This document shows, piece by piece, positions 34,412 to 43,156 of a DNA stretch of 64,000 nt; within the stretch, counting starts at the first letter, position 1, and the number at the start of each line of letters is the position of its first letter. The position numbers and the translations under genes were made by a program. Source of the DNA: Candidatus Limnocylindrales bacterium (GTDB lineage Bacteria > Moduliflexota > Moduliflexia > Moduliflexales > JAUQPW01); contig DATMBG010000032.1 of NCBI GenBank assembly GCA_035559535.1, forward strand, positions 1-64,000, given 5' to 3'. The notes below the pieces were generated by a model. That model was not told where the DNA came from, made no database searches, and saw only the letters and a list, made by a program, of their open reading frames with translations.

Positions 34412-35728
34412 ATGAATATTAATTTCTATCACCTCAAGGACCTTTCCAGGTCAGCACGAGACCGATTATTGGAACGAACCCGAGTCGATGCCGAAGAGTA
34501 TGCCGCGTTAGTTAAACCCATTCTTGAAGAGGTTCGAAGGCGCGGTGATCTGGCCGTCATCGAATATACCCAAAAGTATGACGGGGTCGATCTATCCCCC
34601 CATCAACTCAAAATTTCCGAAGCAGAGATTAAATCTGCCTATCAGCGACTTTCTTCTTCTGTTCTTAAGGCTATAGAAACGGCCATTGCCCATGTTCAAG
34701 CTTTTCATCAGAAACAGATGCCGGAGTTATTCTGGATGACTGAGTTATTTCCCGGGATCCAGGCAGGTGAAAAGATTACGCCTATTGAATCGGTAGGGTT
34801 ATATGTTCCCGGGGGGAGGGGATTTTTTCCTTCCACCATGATCATGCTGGGAATTCCAGCCGTGGTAGCTCAAGTTCCTCAAATTGTTGTTTGTACGCCC
34901 CCTTTAAAGGATGGTTCTGTGGACCCAGCTACTCTGGTTGCGGCGGATCTCTGTGGAATTAAAAATATTTATCGAGTTGGAGGGGTTCAGGCCATGGGAG
35001 CCCTGGCTTATGGTACCGAAACCCTTCCTAAGGTCCTTAAAATTATAGGTCCCGGTAGTACCTATGTGACGGCAGCAAAACGAGTTTTGCGAGATGAGGT
35101 CGATGTAGGAATACCCGCCGGTCCCAGCGAATCTCTTATACTGACCGATGATACGGCAGATCCCTATCTGGCCTGTCTGGACCTGTTAATCGAGGCAGAG
35201 CATGGCTCTGATTCATCTGCTTACCTGATTACCTGCTCTGAAAGAGTAGGTCGGGCGGTTCGTCAACTCCTTCCTTCTCTTTTAGAAAAGGTACCCGAAT
35301 GGCGGAGGAAATTTTGTGAAGCTGTCTTTTCTACCTATGGGGGTATTATTATTGCGGAAGATTTAGATGAGGCCATCGCCTTTGTCAATGACTTCGCTCC
35401 TGAACATTTGGAGATCTTGTGCGAAAATCCTTTTGAGATTATGAAAAAAGTTAAAAACGCTGGGGAGATCCTTCTGGGAGAATATACTCCCATTTCGGCT
35501 TCGGTTTATGCCCTGGGAACGAATCATGTTCTTCCCACCACAAGATTTGCCCGGACATACTCGGCTTTATCGGTTTATGACTTTCTCAAAAGAAGTTCTA
35601 TTAGTTATTTAACCCGAGAAGGATTTGAAACTCTTAAAGATCCTGTTATAGCCTTAGCGGAGTATGAAGGATTTTTTACCCATGCTATGGCTGTTCGGGA
35701 ACGAAGGTTCAAATCTGAAAAGGACTGA
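34412..35728 (+). CDS. hisD: histidinol dehydrogenase
   Basis: A 438-residue zinc enzyme that oxidises L-histidinol to L-histidine with two NAD+, the last step of histidine synthesis. Hallmarks are GLYVPGGRGFFPSTMIM, PPLKDGSVDP, GPGSTYVTAAKR, IPAGPSESLIL and EAEHGSDSSAYL, which includes zinc-binding and catalytic residues; PEHLEI follows. Length and start are standard. No other his genes are here. It runs 3 bases before the Hfq-like/ParB-like gene, so the two are co-transcribed. Confidence 0.96.
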   Translation: MNINFYHLKDLSRSARDRLLERTRVDAEEYAALVKPILEEVRRRGDLAVIEYTQKYDGVDLSPHQLKISEAEIKSAYQRLSSSVLKAIETAIAHVQAFHQKQMPELFWMTELFPGIQAGEKITPIESVGLYVPGGRGFFPSTMIMLGIPAVVAQVPQIVVCTPPLKDGSVDPATLVAADLCGIKNIYRVGGVQAMGALAYGTETLPKVLKIIGPGSTYVTAAKRVLRDEVDVGIPAGPSESLILTDDTADPYLACLDLLIEAEHGSDSSAYLITCSERVGRAVRQLLPSLLEKVPEWRRKFCEAVFSTYGGIIIAEDLDEAIAFVNDFAPEHLEILCENPFEIMKKVKNAGEILLGEYTPISASVYALGTNHVLPTTRFARTYSALSVYDFLKRSSISYLTREGFETLKDPVIALAEYEGFFTHAMAVRERRFKSEKD

Positions 35729-35731
35729 TTT

Positions 35732-37345
35732 ATGGGTAAATTAACCCAAATCATTAAAATCAATGAGGCTCTTCAAAAAGGAGATCGAGAAACCGCCGTT
35801 AAACTTTTGAAAGATTTGAAAAAAAGAGCCAAGGATCCCGCTGCCATCAAATTTGCTGAGGATAAATTGAGGGAGTTGGGAATCCGCAATGAGGAAGTAG
35901 CAGAAGGGACGGTTATACGGGAGTATGAGAAGATAGAGCTTAAACCCAAAGGTAATCCTTCGGGTCGTCCCTATGGGTTTCGTAATCCGAGCTTTTCAGA
36001 TAGGAAAATGAGGGTCCAGGAAACTACAGGGTTAAGGACCCGGAAACCGGAGTTACGTTCCCATCAAAGCCCTACCAAGAGACCTTTTACTCAAAAACCG
36101 AAGATAGGTCGGGAGGTGCTGAAGTCCCCTGTCGAGGAAGGTAAGAAGGCAACCGTAAGGCCAGTGTTTCCACATCCTGTTGCTCCCAAATCTCCATCAG
36201 CCTCAACTACACCGGTCCAGAAGAAGCCTTTTAAGAAGAAACAGAAATTTAAACGTAAATCAAAGCTCCTGACTCCTGAAGAAATGGCTCGAAAGGAGGC
36301 AGCTCGTAAGTTAGTTAATACGTACAAAATCAGTTTTACCGGGGCCTATCAAATTGTAGATGGAAAATTAACCCTGGAAGAATATCAGGCCAAGCAGGCA
36401 GAACTGGCGGCTAAACGTGCTGCCTGGCAAGAACAGCGACGAAAACGGGAAGAACGCAAAGCAGCCGCGTTGGCCCTGGCAGAAAAATATAACCTGGATC
36501 CGAGTATTACTTATCAGATTGTAGATGGCCGCTTTACCTTGGAGGAGTATTTGAAGTTAAGGGAATTAAAACCTAAAAAGCTTCTCCTTCGCCGAAGAAA
36601 GGAAGGGGTGGGAAGTTGGTACTTCCAACAGCTCCTGCAACATCAAACCCCCCTCGTTTTTGTACTCTATAATGGACAATCCCTGGTGAGCCCTATCACA
36701 GAAATACAAAAGTATGATTTTCGCCTGGGAGAGCAAATAATTCCCAAACTGCATATTACCCATTGTTACGAAGCCAGCCAGGCCGAAAAGATCAAAGAGT
36801 TGATTCTGGTCAATGAAGAAGTCAAGGCGAAAGGTTTGGTTCCGGCTATCAAACCCATTGACCGTTATCTAATTCCGGATAAGGATTTGGAGCGCTGTCT
36901 GGAAGAAAAAAATCTTGTAACCTTTACAACACTGGGAGGTGAAGTCATCCGAGGCGTAATCGAATGGCTTGATAGTTTCCAGATTAAAGTTAATTTACAA
37001 GAAAATATGGGGGTTGTCGTATTCCGACATGGAATCCACGATGCCATCCTTCAACCGGAAGTTGGAGAAGCATCTGGACAGGCTCCCCCACAACTTGAAA
37101 AAACCCCTGTGGAAATTCCCATTGAAAAAATCTCTGTGGAGTTGGCCATTCATCAAAATACCCGATTGAATCCGGAGATAACTCAAAAAGTTCGGGAACA
37201 GACCAAAACCCTGGGGAAAATTCCGAAGCCGATCTGGGTTGCCTACGATAAAGAACGAGATGTATATGTTTTACTGGACGGGTTTCGGAGATTGACCATC
37301 GCCCAAGAATTAGGATTAAAGACTTTACCGGCAGTGGTCGAGTAA
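35732..37345 (+). CDS. double Hfq-like (Sm) and ParB-like domain protein
   Basis: A 537-residue protein of a kind I do not recognise as named. Residues 1-55 are helical. Residues 60-180 are basic and probably disordered. Two copies of a helical motif follow at about 191-222 and 246-275, sharing YQIVDGxxTLEEY. Residues 295-345 resemble Hfq (helix FQQLLQHQ, then PLVFVLYNGQSLVSPITEI). Residues 385-440 resemble Hfq more clearly: LERCLEEKNLVTFTTLGGEV, then VIEWLDSFQIKV and VVFRHGIHDA, which parallels the YKHAIST motif of Hfq Sm2. Residues 463-537 are like a ParB/Srx N-domain (IHQNTRLNPEIT, LLDGFRRLTIAQELG). This suggests an RNA-binding regulator; its nuclease or CTPase ability is unknown. It is co-transcribed with hisD. 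Confidence 0.8.
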   Translation: MGKLTQIIKINEALQKGDRETAVKLLKDLKKRAKDPAAIKFAEDKLRELGIRNEEVAEGTVIREYEKIELKPKGNPSGRPYGFRNPSFSDRKMRVQETTGLRTRKPELRSHQSPTKRPFTQKPKIGREVLKSPVEEGKKATVRPVFPHPVAPKSPSASTTPVQKKPFKKKQKFKRKSKLLTPEEMARKEAARKLVNTYKISFTGAYQIVDGKLTLEEYQAKQAELAAKRAAWQEQRRKREERKAAALALAEKYNLDPSITYQIVDGRFTLEEYLKLRELKPKKLLLRRRKEGVGSWYFQQLLQHQTPLVFVLYNGQSLVSPITEIQKYDFRLGEQIIPKLHITHCYEASQAEKIKELILVNEEVKAKGLVPAIKPIDRYLIPDKDLERCLEEKNLVTFTTLGGEVIRGVIEWLDSFQIKVNLQENMGVVVFRHGIHDAILQPEVGEASGQAPPQLEKTPVEIPIEKISVELAIHQNTRLNPEITQKVREQTKTLGKIPKPIWVAYDKERDVYVLLDGFRRLTIAQELGLKTLPAVVE

Positions 37346-37364
37346 TCTAAGGATGGTTATTATT

Positions 37365-38234
37365 TTATCCTTTAATTCCTCCGGCCCCCCATCCTTCGAT
37401 CAGGTATTGCTGGATGAAAATGAAGAAAAGAAGTACCGGGATGGTAATAAGGACCCCAGAGGCCATGATCATACCCCAATCTACAACGGTTTGATTAAAA
37501 AGATCCTGAACACCTACCGGAAGGGTCTTGAGAGGATCTGAGGTGATGAGAATACGGGCAAAAATATAATCGTTCCAGGCCAGAATGAGTGTAAAGATAG
37601 CGGTGGCTATAATTCCCGGAGCTGCAAGAGGAAGGACGATGTAAAAAGCAGCTTGCAAATGAGTTGCTCCATCCACCAGAGCGGCCTCTTCAAGTTCTAA
37701 GGGAATGGTTTGAAAAAAGGATCGGAGCAGCCAGAGAGTAAAGGGGAGGCTAAAGGAGGTTAAGGCCAGAACCAGGGCGGTATGGGTATTAACCAATCCT
37801 ATCTTACGGATAAGGATATAAAAGGGAATGATAATCATAATAGGAGCAAACAGGTAAGTTAAAAGCACGAGTTGGGCGAGGAGTTCTTTCCCACGGAATC
37901 GGAATCGGACGAGACCATAGGCTCCTAAAACAGACAGGACTAAGGCACAGGCTGTGGTCAAAATGGAGACTTTCATACTGTTTATAAAATAGGAAAGAAA
38001 GTGAGACCGGGAAAACAGCGCATGAAAATTGGTCAACGTCATATGCCTGGGAAGGAATTCAGGTGGATAGATAAAGATCTCTTCCGTAGGTTTAAATGAG
38101 GTCATGAGCATCCAGATCAGAGGGAAAATACTCCACAGGAGGAGAAGAATACTTCCTCCATAGAGTCCCAGGATACGCCAGGGAAACTTAAATCCCTTTT
38201 TCAGATAAATCCAACACTTTAGCCTACGACCCAT
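37365..38234 (-). CDS. carbohydrate ABC transporter permease (MalG/UgpE type)
   Basis: A 289-residue inner-membrane permease with six helices. The EAA loop reads ELEEAALVDGATHLQAAFYI, then VLPLAAPG, which docks the ATPase. The N-terminal WSIFPLIWMLMTSFKPTEEI is typical of the CUT1 MalG branch. Its gene follows the MalF-type permease by 6 bases. Confidence 0.92.
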   Translation of the reverse strand: MGRRLKCWIYLKKGFKFPWRILGLYGGSILLLLWSIFPLIWMLMTSFKPTEEIFIYPPEFLPRHMTLTNFHALFSRSHFLSYFINSMKVSILTTACALVLSVLGAYGLVRFRFRGKELLAQLVLLTYLFAPIMIIIPFYILIRKIGLVNTHTALVLALTSFSLPFTLWLLRSFFQTIPLELEEAALVDGATHLQAAFYIVLPLAAPGIIATAIFTLILAWNDYIFARILITSDPLKTLPVGVQDLFNQTVVDWGMIMASGVLITIPVLLFFIFIQQYLIEGWGAGGIKG

Positions 38235-38240
38235 CCTTTG

Positions 38241-39107
38241 CTATATTCCTTCTTCTACCTTATAAATTTTAAAATAAATCGCCGCCGCTCCGGCCATGAT
38301 TAAGAGCATCACCATGGCTACCGTTGCCCCAATTCCCGCCTGCCAGTAGGTAAATGTTTTCATGTAGGCATACAGGGGTAAGGTCCGAATATAAAGCCCA
38401 ACGCCCTCGCCTCCGCCCATGAGCCAGACTGTATCAAACTTGGTAAACATCCAGATTCCCCGGAGGAGAATGATAATAAAGAGAACGGTTTTGAGTTGAG
38501 GAAGTGTAATGTAAAAAAATCGCTGAAGGGCCGAAGCTCCGTCCACTTTAGCGGCTTCATAGAGCTCCGGCGGAATAATCTGCAATCGGGCCAGAATCGT
38601 AAGAAATACAAAGGGAAAGAATTGCCAGACACTGACCAGGATCAGGGAGATCATAATGGTATCCTGCCCAAACCACCCAATGGGGTCTTTAATCAGATTA
38701 AGTGCCTGTAGCGTGTAATTAACCAGTCCATAGGTATCGTGAAGGAGCCACTTCCAGAGGAGAACTCCAACGATGGTAGGAACCAGATAAGGAAACAGAA
38801 TCGCACCCCGAAAGAAGTTACGTCCCGGAAAACTCTCATGGAGGAGTAACGCAGCTCCAATTCCAATAACAAGCTGGAGAACCACCGTGACAAGGGAGTA
38901 GATGACTCCAAGTTTAAAACTCATCCAGAACTGGGGATCTTTCAAGACCAGTTCATAGTTTCGAAGCCCTACAAACTTCTCTCCTGGAAGAAATGCATGC
39001 TTATTTAGAAGGCTAAGCCAGACATTATAAACCACCGGATAGAGGGTTAAAGTTCCGATAACCAGCAGGGATGGGAGAAGGAGAAGAAAACCCGTGGATC
39101 TTCTCAT
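38241..39107 (-). CDS. carbohydrate ABC transporter permease (MalF/UgpA type)
   Basis: A 288-residue inner-membrane permease. The start LLLLPSLLVIGTLTLYPVVY and EAA loop ELYEAAKVDGASALQRFFYI mark the CUT1 MalF/UgpA branch. It pairs with the permease after it and the binding protein before it. The substrate is probably a sugar or sugar derivative. Confidence 0.92.
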   Translation of the reverse strand: MRRSTGFLLLLPSLLVIGTLTLYPVVYNVWLSLLNKHAFLPGEKFVGLRNYELVLKDPQFWMSFKLGVIYSLVTVVLQLVIGIGAALLLHESFPGRNFFRGAILFPYLVPTIVGVLLWKWLLHDTYGLVNYTLQALNLIKDPIGWFGQDTIMISLILVSVWQFFPFVFLTILARLQIIPPELYEAAKVDGASALQRFFYITLPQLKTVLFIIILLRGIWMFTKFDTVWLMGGGEGVGLYIRTLPLYAYMKTFTYWQAGIGATVAMVMLLIMAGAAAIYFKIYKVEEGI

Positions 39108-39126
39108 AAGGTGTATAACCTAAAGG

Positions 39127-39180
39127 GTCAGGAGTCAGAATCAAAGAATTCTTTCAACTCCTTTTCTTCTGACTTCTGAT
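39127..39180. repeat. AGTCAGAA / TTCTGACTTCTGA inverted repeat
   Basis: AGGAGTCAGAATC and TTCTTCTGACTTCTGAT form an imperfect palindrome between the binding protein and the MalF-type permease. The same words appear at 4279-4320. It may modulate relative expression of the binding protein. Confidence 0.5.
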
Positions 39181-40544
39181 TACCATTTCCTGTATCCCAG
39201 TTGTTCGATAAGTTCTTCGGCGGCTTTTTGAGCTTTCGCCGCCTCTTCTTCGGGCTGCCCCCCGGCGGTTACCCGTTGAATTAAATCGGCTACAATACCT
39301 GAGCCATCCAGCTCGGCCAGGAAGGGAAGGGTAGCATCGGCTTCAGAGACCATTCCGATAGGGGATGCTAACTTTTCATCAAAAATTTTCTGAGCCGTCT
39401 CCTGCCATTGGCTCCACTTCTGGATCGTGGGGTTATTCAAATATTCCGGCGATTTCGCTACAGATAAAAGAATCGGACTCAAATGAATGGGAACAGTATG
39501 AAGGAGTTTAATGTAGTTATCCTTTTGGTAATAAAGTTTGAGATATTCGACGGCGAGATCTCCGTATTTAGAAGAAGTAAAGATAGCCCAATTTTCCCCA
39601 TCCAGAGGGGTAATTCCCACTTTTCCAGAAGGACCTACCTGTTTGAGACCGGTTGCAAAGTAATTTTGATTTTGCATTTCTTTGGGGGCATATTTCTCGA
39701 TAAATCCGATGGTACGGGCGCCAGCCATGACGACCATGGCGACTTTCCCACTGGCAAATTGGGCCATTGTATCCAGGTAACCACGCCCCGACCAGCCGGG
39801 AGGGCAATATTTGCTCAATTCCTTTACAAAGTAGAGCATTTCAATAAAGGGTTTTTCTGTAAAGGCCGGACGCCAGGTTTCCGGGTCCACCCATCGCCCG
39901 CCATTGCTGGCCAGCCACTCCGCCGGAAGAACAAAGCCCATATAAAGACGCTCTCCCGGAAGGGTAATTCCATAACGATCTATCTTTCCATCTCCGTCGG
40001 TATCTTCCGTCAATTGCTTAGCCGCTTCAACAAGCTCAGCCCAGGTGGTCGGAATTTTAATCCCTTTTTTCTCAAACAAATCCTTCCGATAAATAAATAA
40101 ATTCGCTCCAATCACATGGGCAATCCCGTAATAGTGGCCATCAAAATACTGAAGCTTTCGGACCAGCGGGGTAATATCTTCCTCCCCAATGGCCTGGATC
40201 ACCTCATCTATAGGACGTAACAACCCCTTCTGGTAAAGAGACGCGGTGGCATAGGGTTGAAGTTCGGTTAAATCCGGGGGATCTCCTGCCGCAATGGCTG
40301 CAAAGAGTTTTGTATTCAAATCCCCCCACCCCAATGCTTCTACCTGAACCTTTACATCCGGGTATTTGGCCGTTAGTTGATTCCCTATTTCATTCATTAT
40401 GGCAACGGTGTCCGGATTGACTTCCGTCGTCCAGACGCGAAGGATTTTTTCTGCTGCCCCCACCGTACAGCTTTGATCCAGATTTCCCCCCATAAAACCT
40501 AACCAGACTGAGAGGATGGTTTGAAGAAAAAGTCGTTTTTTCAT
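39180..40544 (-). CDS. extracellular solute-binding protein (CUT1 sugar type)
   Basis: A 454-residue periplasmic binding protein. The signal peptide is MKKRLFLQTILSVWLGFMGG. The mature part has the MalE-like pattern LRVWTTEVNPDTVAIMNEIG, AAIAAGDPPDLTELQPYATA and KKGIKIPTTWAELVEAAKQL. I use the ATG at 40544, preceded by AAGAAGGGG; an upstream ATG would add 23 non-signal residues. It forms an importer with the two permeases downstream; no ATPase gene is in the window. Confidence 0.92.
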   Translation of the reverse strand: MKKRLFLQTILSVWLGFMGGNLDQSCTVGAAEKILRVWTTEVNPDTVAIMNEIGNQLTAKYPDVKVQVEALGWGDLNTKLFAAIAAGDPPDLTELQPYATASLYQKGLLRPIDEVIQAIGEEDITPLVRKLQYFDGHYYGIAHVIGANLFIYRKDLFEKKGIKIPTTWAELVEAAKQLTEDTDGDGKIDRYGITLPGERLYMGFVLPAEWLASNGGRWVDPETWRPAFTEKPFIEMLYFVKELSKYCPPGWSGRGYLDTMAQFASGKVAMVVMAGARTIGFIEKYAPKEMQNQNYFATGLKQVGPSGKVGITPLDGENWAIFTSSKYGDLAVEYLKLYYQKDNYIKLLHTVPIHLSPILLSVAKSPEYLNNPTIQKWSQWQETAQKIFDEKLASPIGMVSEADATLPFLAELDGSGIVADLIQRVTAGGQPEEEAAKAQKAAEELIEQLGYRKW

Positions 40545-40892
40545 GGAAACCCCTTCTTTAAAAGGAAGGTAAAATGAACTCCCCGTGAAAAGGTCACATC
40601 CAGGGTGGAACAATCCCCCATAATGGATTACCTTTCAACCAGGTCACCTCCTTAGGTTACCTTGATCGATCCCCTCTCAACACGAAAGGATATAAGGCCT
40701 AAAAAACTCTGATTAATAAATATTCTGAGATAGGAACTCTCCGGTTGTCAATATTTTCTCGTTGGGACTGAAAAGTTTTGTAGGATTCATTTAAAGGAAA
40801 AGAGTCGTCTTGAGGATTACAAATCTGGAATATCACCTGGATTGGAAGGGGAGTTACAAAGGGAAAGTTTAAACCGTGGAAAAAGTAAGGAA

Positions 40893-40965
40893 GCCCCCGA
40901 GAGGATTTGAACCTCCCCACAGGGATCCGGAGTCCCTTGCTCTATCCGGGCTGAGCTACGGGGGC
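40893..40965 (-). tRNA. tRNA-Arg(CCG)
   Basis: The reverse strand folds as a full cloverleaf. The acceptor GCCCCCG pairs with CGGGGGC at all seven positions, the D arm is GCTC...GAGC, and the anticodon stem AGGGA/TCCCT carries loop CTCCGGA with anticodon CCG. The T arm GGAGG-TTCAAAT-CCTCT has one wobble. CCA is not encoded; the next bases are TTCC. Confidence 0.95.
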
Positions 40966-41091
40966 CTAATTCTAATCCAATAATATCTTTCAATATATTA
41001 CTTCGAGAAACCGGAACCGTCAACGGAAAAATATCTCCCTAACACCTTACGAAATACCTTACGAGATCCCAGGGAAATCCTTTTAAACAGG

Positions 41092-41127
41092 CCCCGCCGA
41101 AAGGATTAACTTCCTTAAGTCGGGGTT
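41092..41127 (-). terminator. hairpin after the PilT-like gene
   Basis: CCCCG...CGGGG outer and AAGGA...TCCTT inner stems, separated by an internal loop, lie just beyond the stop codon. Only a weak T run follows, so terminator function is likely but not certain. Confidence 0.45.
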
Positions 41128-42201
41128 TTAGTCAAATAACAAAGCTCTCTTGAAATCCGCGGGATTATCCGATGCACTGAGTGCGGTTTCCAGGGTAATT
41201 TTTCCCGAATTGTAAAGCTCTGTTAAGGCCTGATCAAAGGACTGCATACCGTACTGGGATCGTCCGGCTTCAATCACTTCCTTGATAAGAGAGGTCTTTT
41301 CAGGTTCCTCGATATAAGCCTGAATAGTTTTGGTACTGATCAAGAGTTCCACGGCAACGACCCGCCCTTTTTCATCTTTTCGAGGCAGCAGACGCTGGGA
41401 GATGATCCCTTTGATATTGGCTGCGAGTTGGAGTCGAATTTGGAGTTGTTGATGGGGGGGAAAGGAATCAATAATACGGTTAATGGTACTCCCTGCATCG
41501 GTTGTATGCAAGGTACTCATAACGAGATGGCCTGTTTCGGCGGCTTTAATGGCGATACTGATGGTTTCAGTATCTCGCATTTCCCCGACCAGGATGATAT
41601 CAGGATCCTGTCGTAAAGCGGCCCTCAAGGCCGTTGAAAAGCTCTCGGTATCTTTTCCCACCTCCCTTTGATTGATGGAGCAGAGTTTATCTTCGTACAA
41701 AAATTCTATAGGATCTTCGATGGTTATAATATGGGCTTTTTTGGTGGTATTAATATAATTAATCATGGAAGCCAGCGTGGTGGATTTACCACTTCCGGTA
41801 ATGCCGGTGACCAAGATAAGCCCTCGCGGTTCCAGGGCTAATTCCTTGACTTTTGGGGGGAGTCCCAGTTCTTCGATGGAAGGAATGGTATAGGGAATAA
41901 CTCTGAAAACCAGGGCAATACTCCCGCGCTGGCGAAAGAGATTAACCCGGAACCGGGAAATTCCAGGGATACTGTAGGAAGTATCATACTCGGATTTAGA
42001 TTGGAATCCTTCCCATTCTCTGGGACTTAATAAACTTTTTGCCAGAATCTCGGTATCTTGTGGCGTTAATTTTCTAAAGTTAGCCGGAATCAATTCTCCT
42101 CTCGCACGTAACAAAGGGGGGCTTCCGGCTTTAAAATGTAAATCCGAAACATCTTCCTTCAGCAGGGAGATGAGAAGTTTATCAACTTGTGAAGAAGCCA
42201 T
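41128..42201 (-). CDS. PilT-like ATPase, second copy
   Basis: A 357-residue hexameric retraction-type ATPase. Walker A is GITGSGKSTTLASM, the Asp box is HIITIEDPIEFLYED, Walker B is DPDIILVGEMRD and the His box is AETGHLVMSTLHTT. The C-terminal region IQAYIEEPEKTSLIKEVIEA replaces the AIRNLIRE motif needed for retraction in canonical PilT, so this is closer to PilU or PilT2-type paralogues. It stands away from the main pilus cluster, which has its own pilT. Confidence 0.88.
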   Translation of the reverse strand: MASSQVDKLLISLLKEDVSDLHFKAGSPPLLRARGELIPANFRKLTPQDTEILAKSLLSPREWEGFQSKSEYDTSYSIPGISRFRVNLFRQRGSIALVFRVIPYTIPSIEELGLPPKVKELALEPRGLILVTGITGSGKSTTLASMINYINTTKKAHIITIEDPIEFLYEDKLCSINQREVGKDTESFSTALRAALRQDPDIILVGEMRDTETISIAIKAAETGHLVMSTLHTTDAGSTINRIIDSFPPHQQLQIRLQLAANIKGIISQRLLPRKDEKGRVVAVELLISTKTIQAYIEEPEKTSLIKEVIEAGRSQYGMQSFDQALTELYNSGKITLETALSASDNPADFKRALLFD

Positions 42202-42286
42202 AATTTTTACTCCCCATGTAAAGATTATTTAAACACGCTTCCTTTATTCCTTAACCGGATAGGGCTGGGCTATCTGGGACATAATT

Positions 42287-42874
42287 TTAGCGAGGGGGTG
42301 GCGGCGGGGGTGGTTTAGAAAGTGTAGTGGGACTCAAATCGATAAGAATTCCTCCGGTTATCTGAAAGCTGCCGGCATTATCGCCATCAAAATCCACAAA
42401 ATTCCGACCCCCTTCTATGAAGAAATTAACCGGTCGATCTTCAAAGAACTTAATTCCTCCAAAAATTCTGACTCCAAACTCCGTACTGGAATTACTTTTT
42501 CCACTGGCAAAATCTCTATCAAAAAAATAAGGACCTAATCCGAGCCCTACATAGGGGGTCGTGCTATACCTGGGAAGAAAGTTATACTGGGCACTAAAAA
42601 TAAGAGGAACAACCGTTACATCTCCCCCCAGCGTAGAGCTTTTGCTATCGGACGAATAATATTCCACACTAATTCCCAATTGCAACCCCAAGTTACTATC
42701 CAATCCGAGGACCCCACCTAACAGAAGATCGGTATCAAATTCACTGTTAAAAGGAGCCTCGCTGGGAATATAAGCCCCGGTTTTAAACCCTATCTCTATT
42801 TCAGCAGAAACAATCCTTACCCAACCGACCACTAAAAATAAAACCAACACCCAAAATCTCTCTATCCTTTGCAT
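42287..42874 (-). CDS. outer-membrane beta-barrel protein
   Basis: A 195-residue protein with a signal peptide (FWVLVLFLVVGWVRIVSAE). Alternating strands with Gly and aromatic residues (EIGFKTGAYIPSEAPFNSEF, TPYVGLGLGPYFF, VNFFIEGGRNFVDFDG) indicate an eight-stranded OmpW/OmpX-like barrel. The C-terminus ends in a Pro run rather than a terminal aromatic, which is odd for BAM substrates. Its role is unknown. Confidence 0.8.
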   Translation of the reverse strand: MQRIERFWVLVLFLVVGWVRIVSAEIEIGFKTGAYIPSEAPFNSEFDTDLLLGGVLGLDSNLGLQLGISVEYYSSDSKSSTLGGDVTVVPLIFSAQYNFLPRYSTTPYVGLGLGPYFFDRDFASGKSNSSTEFGVRIFGGIKFFEDRPVNFFIEGGRNFVDFDGDNAGSFQITGGILIDLSPTTLSKPPPPPPPR

Positions 42875-43061
42875 AAGTTATCTGTCTCCTGTTCGAGGGT
42901 ATAAACGGTTTGTTAATGTTAAGAGGCGATCTCTTTTTATGAAACTACCAGCCACTCTAAATAAAGTCCCAGATTGTCAAATCGATGGAATTGTATTATC
43001 AGAAATCCCTATACCTGTCAAGGGATTCCTTTCTTAAACTTTATGGCTCTAAATTTAATTC

Positions 43062-43089
43062 TTGACTTTAGGGTCCATGTTCATTTAAA
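43062..43089 (+). promoter_or_regulatory. possible sigma-70 promoter
   Basis: TTGACT, a 16-base spacer and TTTAAA lie about 70 bases before the response-regulator start. Confidence 0.4.
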
Positions 43090-43156
43090 AATAGGTAGAA
43101 AAACTCCAAAGTATATGGTCTTGATAAGGTTTTATTACAACTCCGGAGGATAAATT

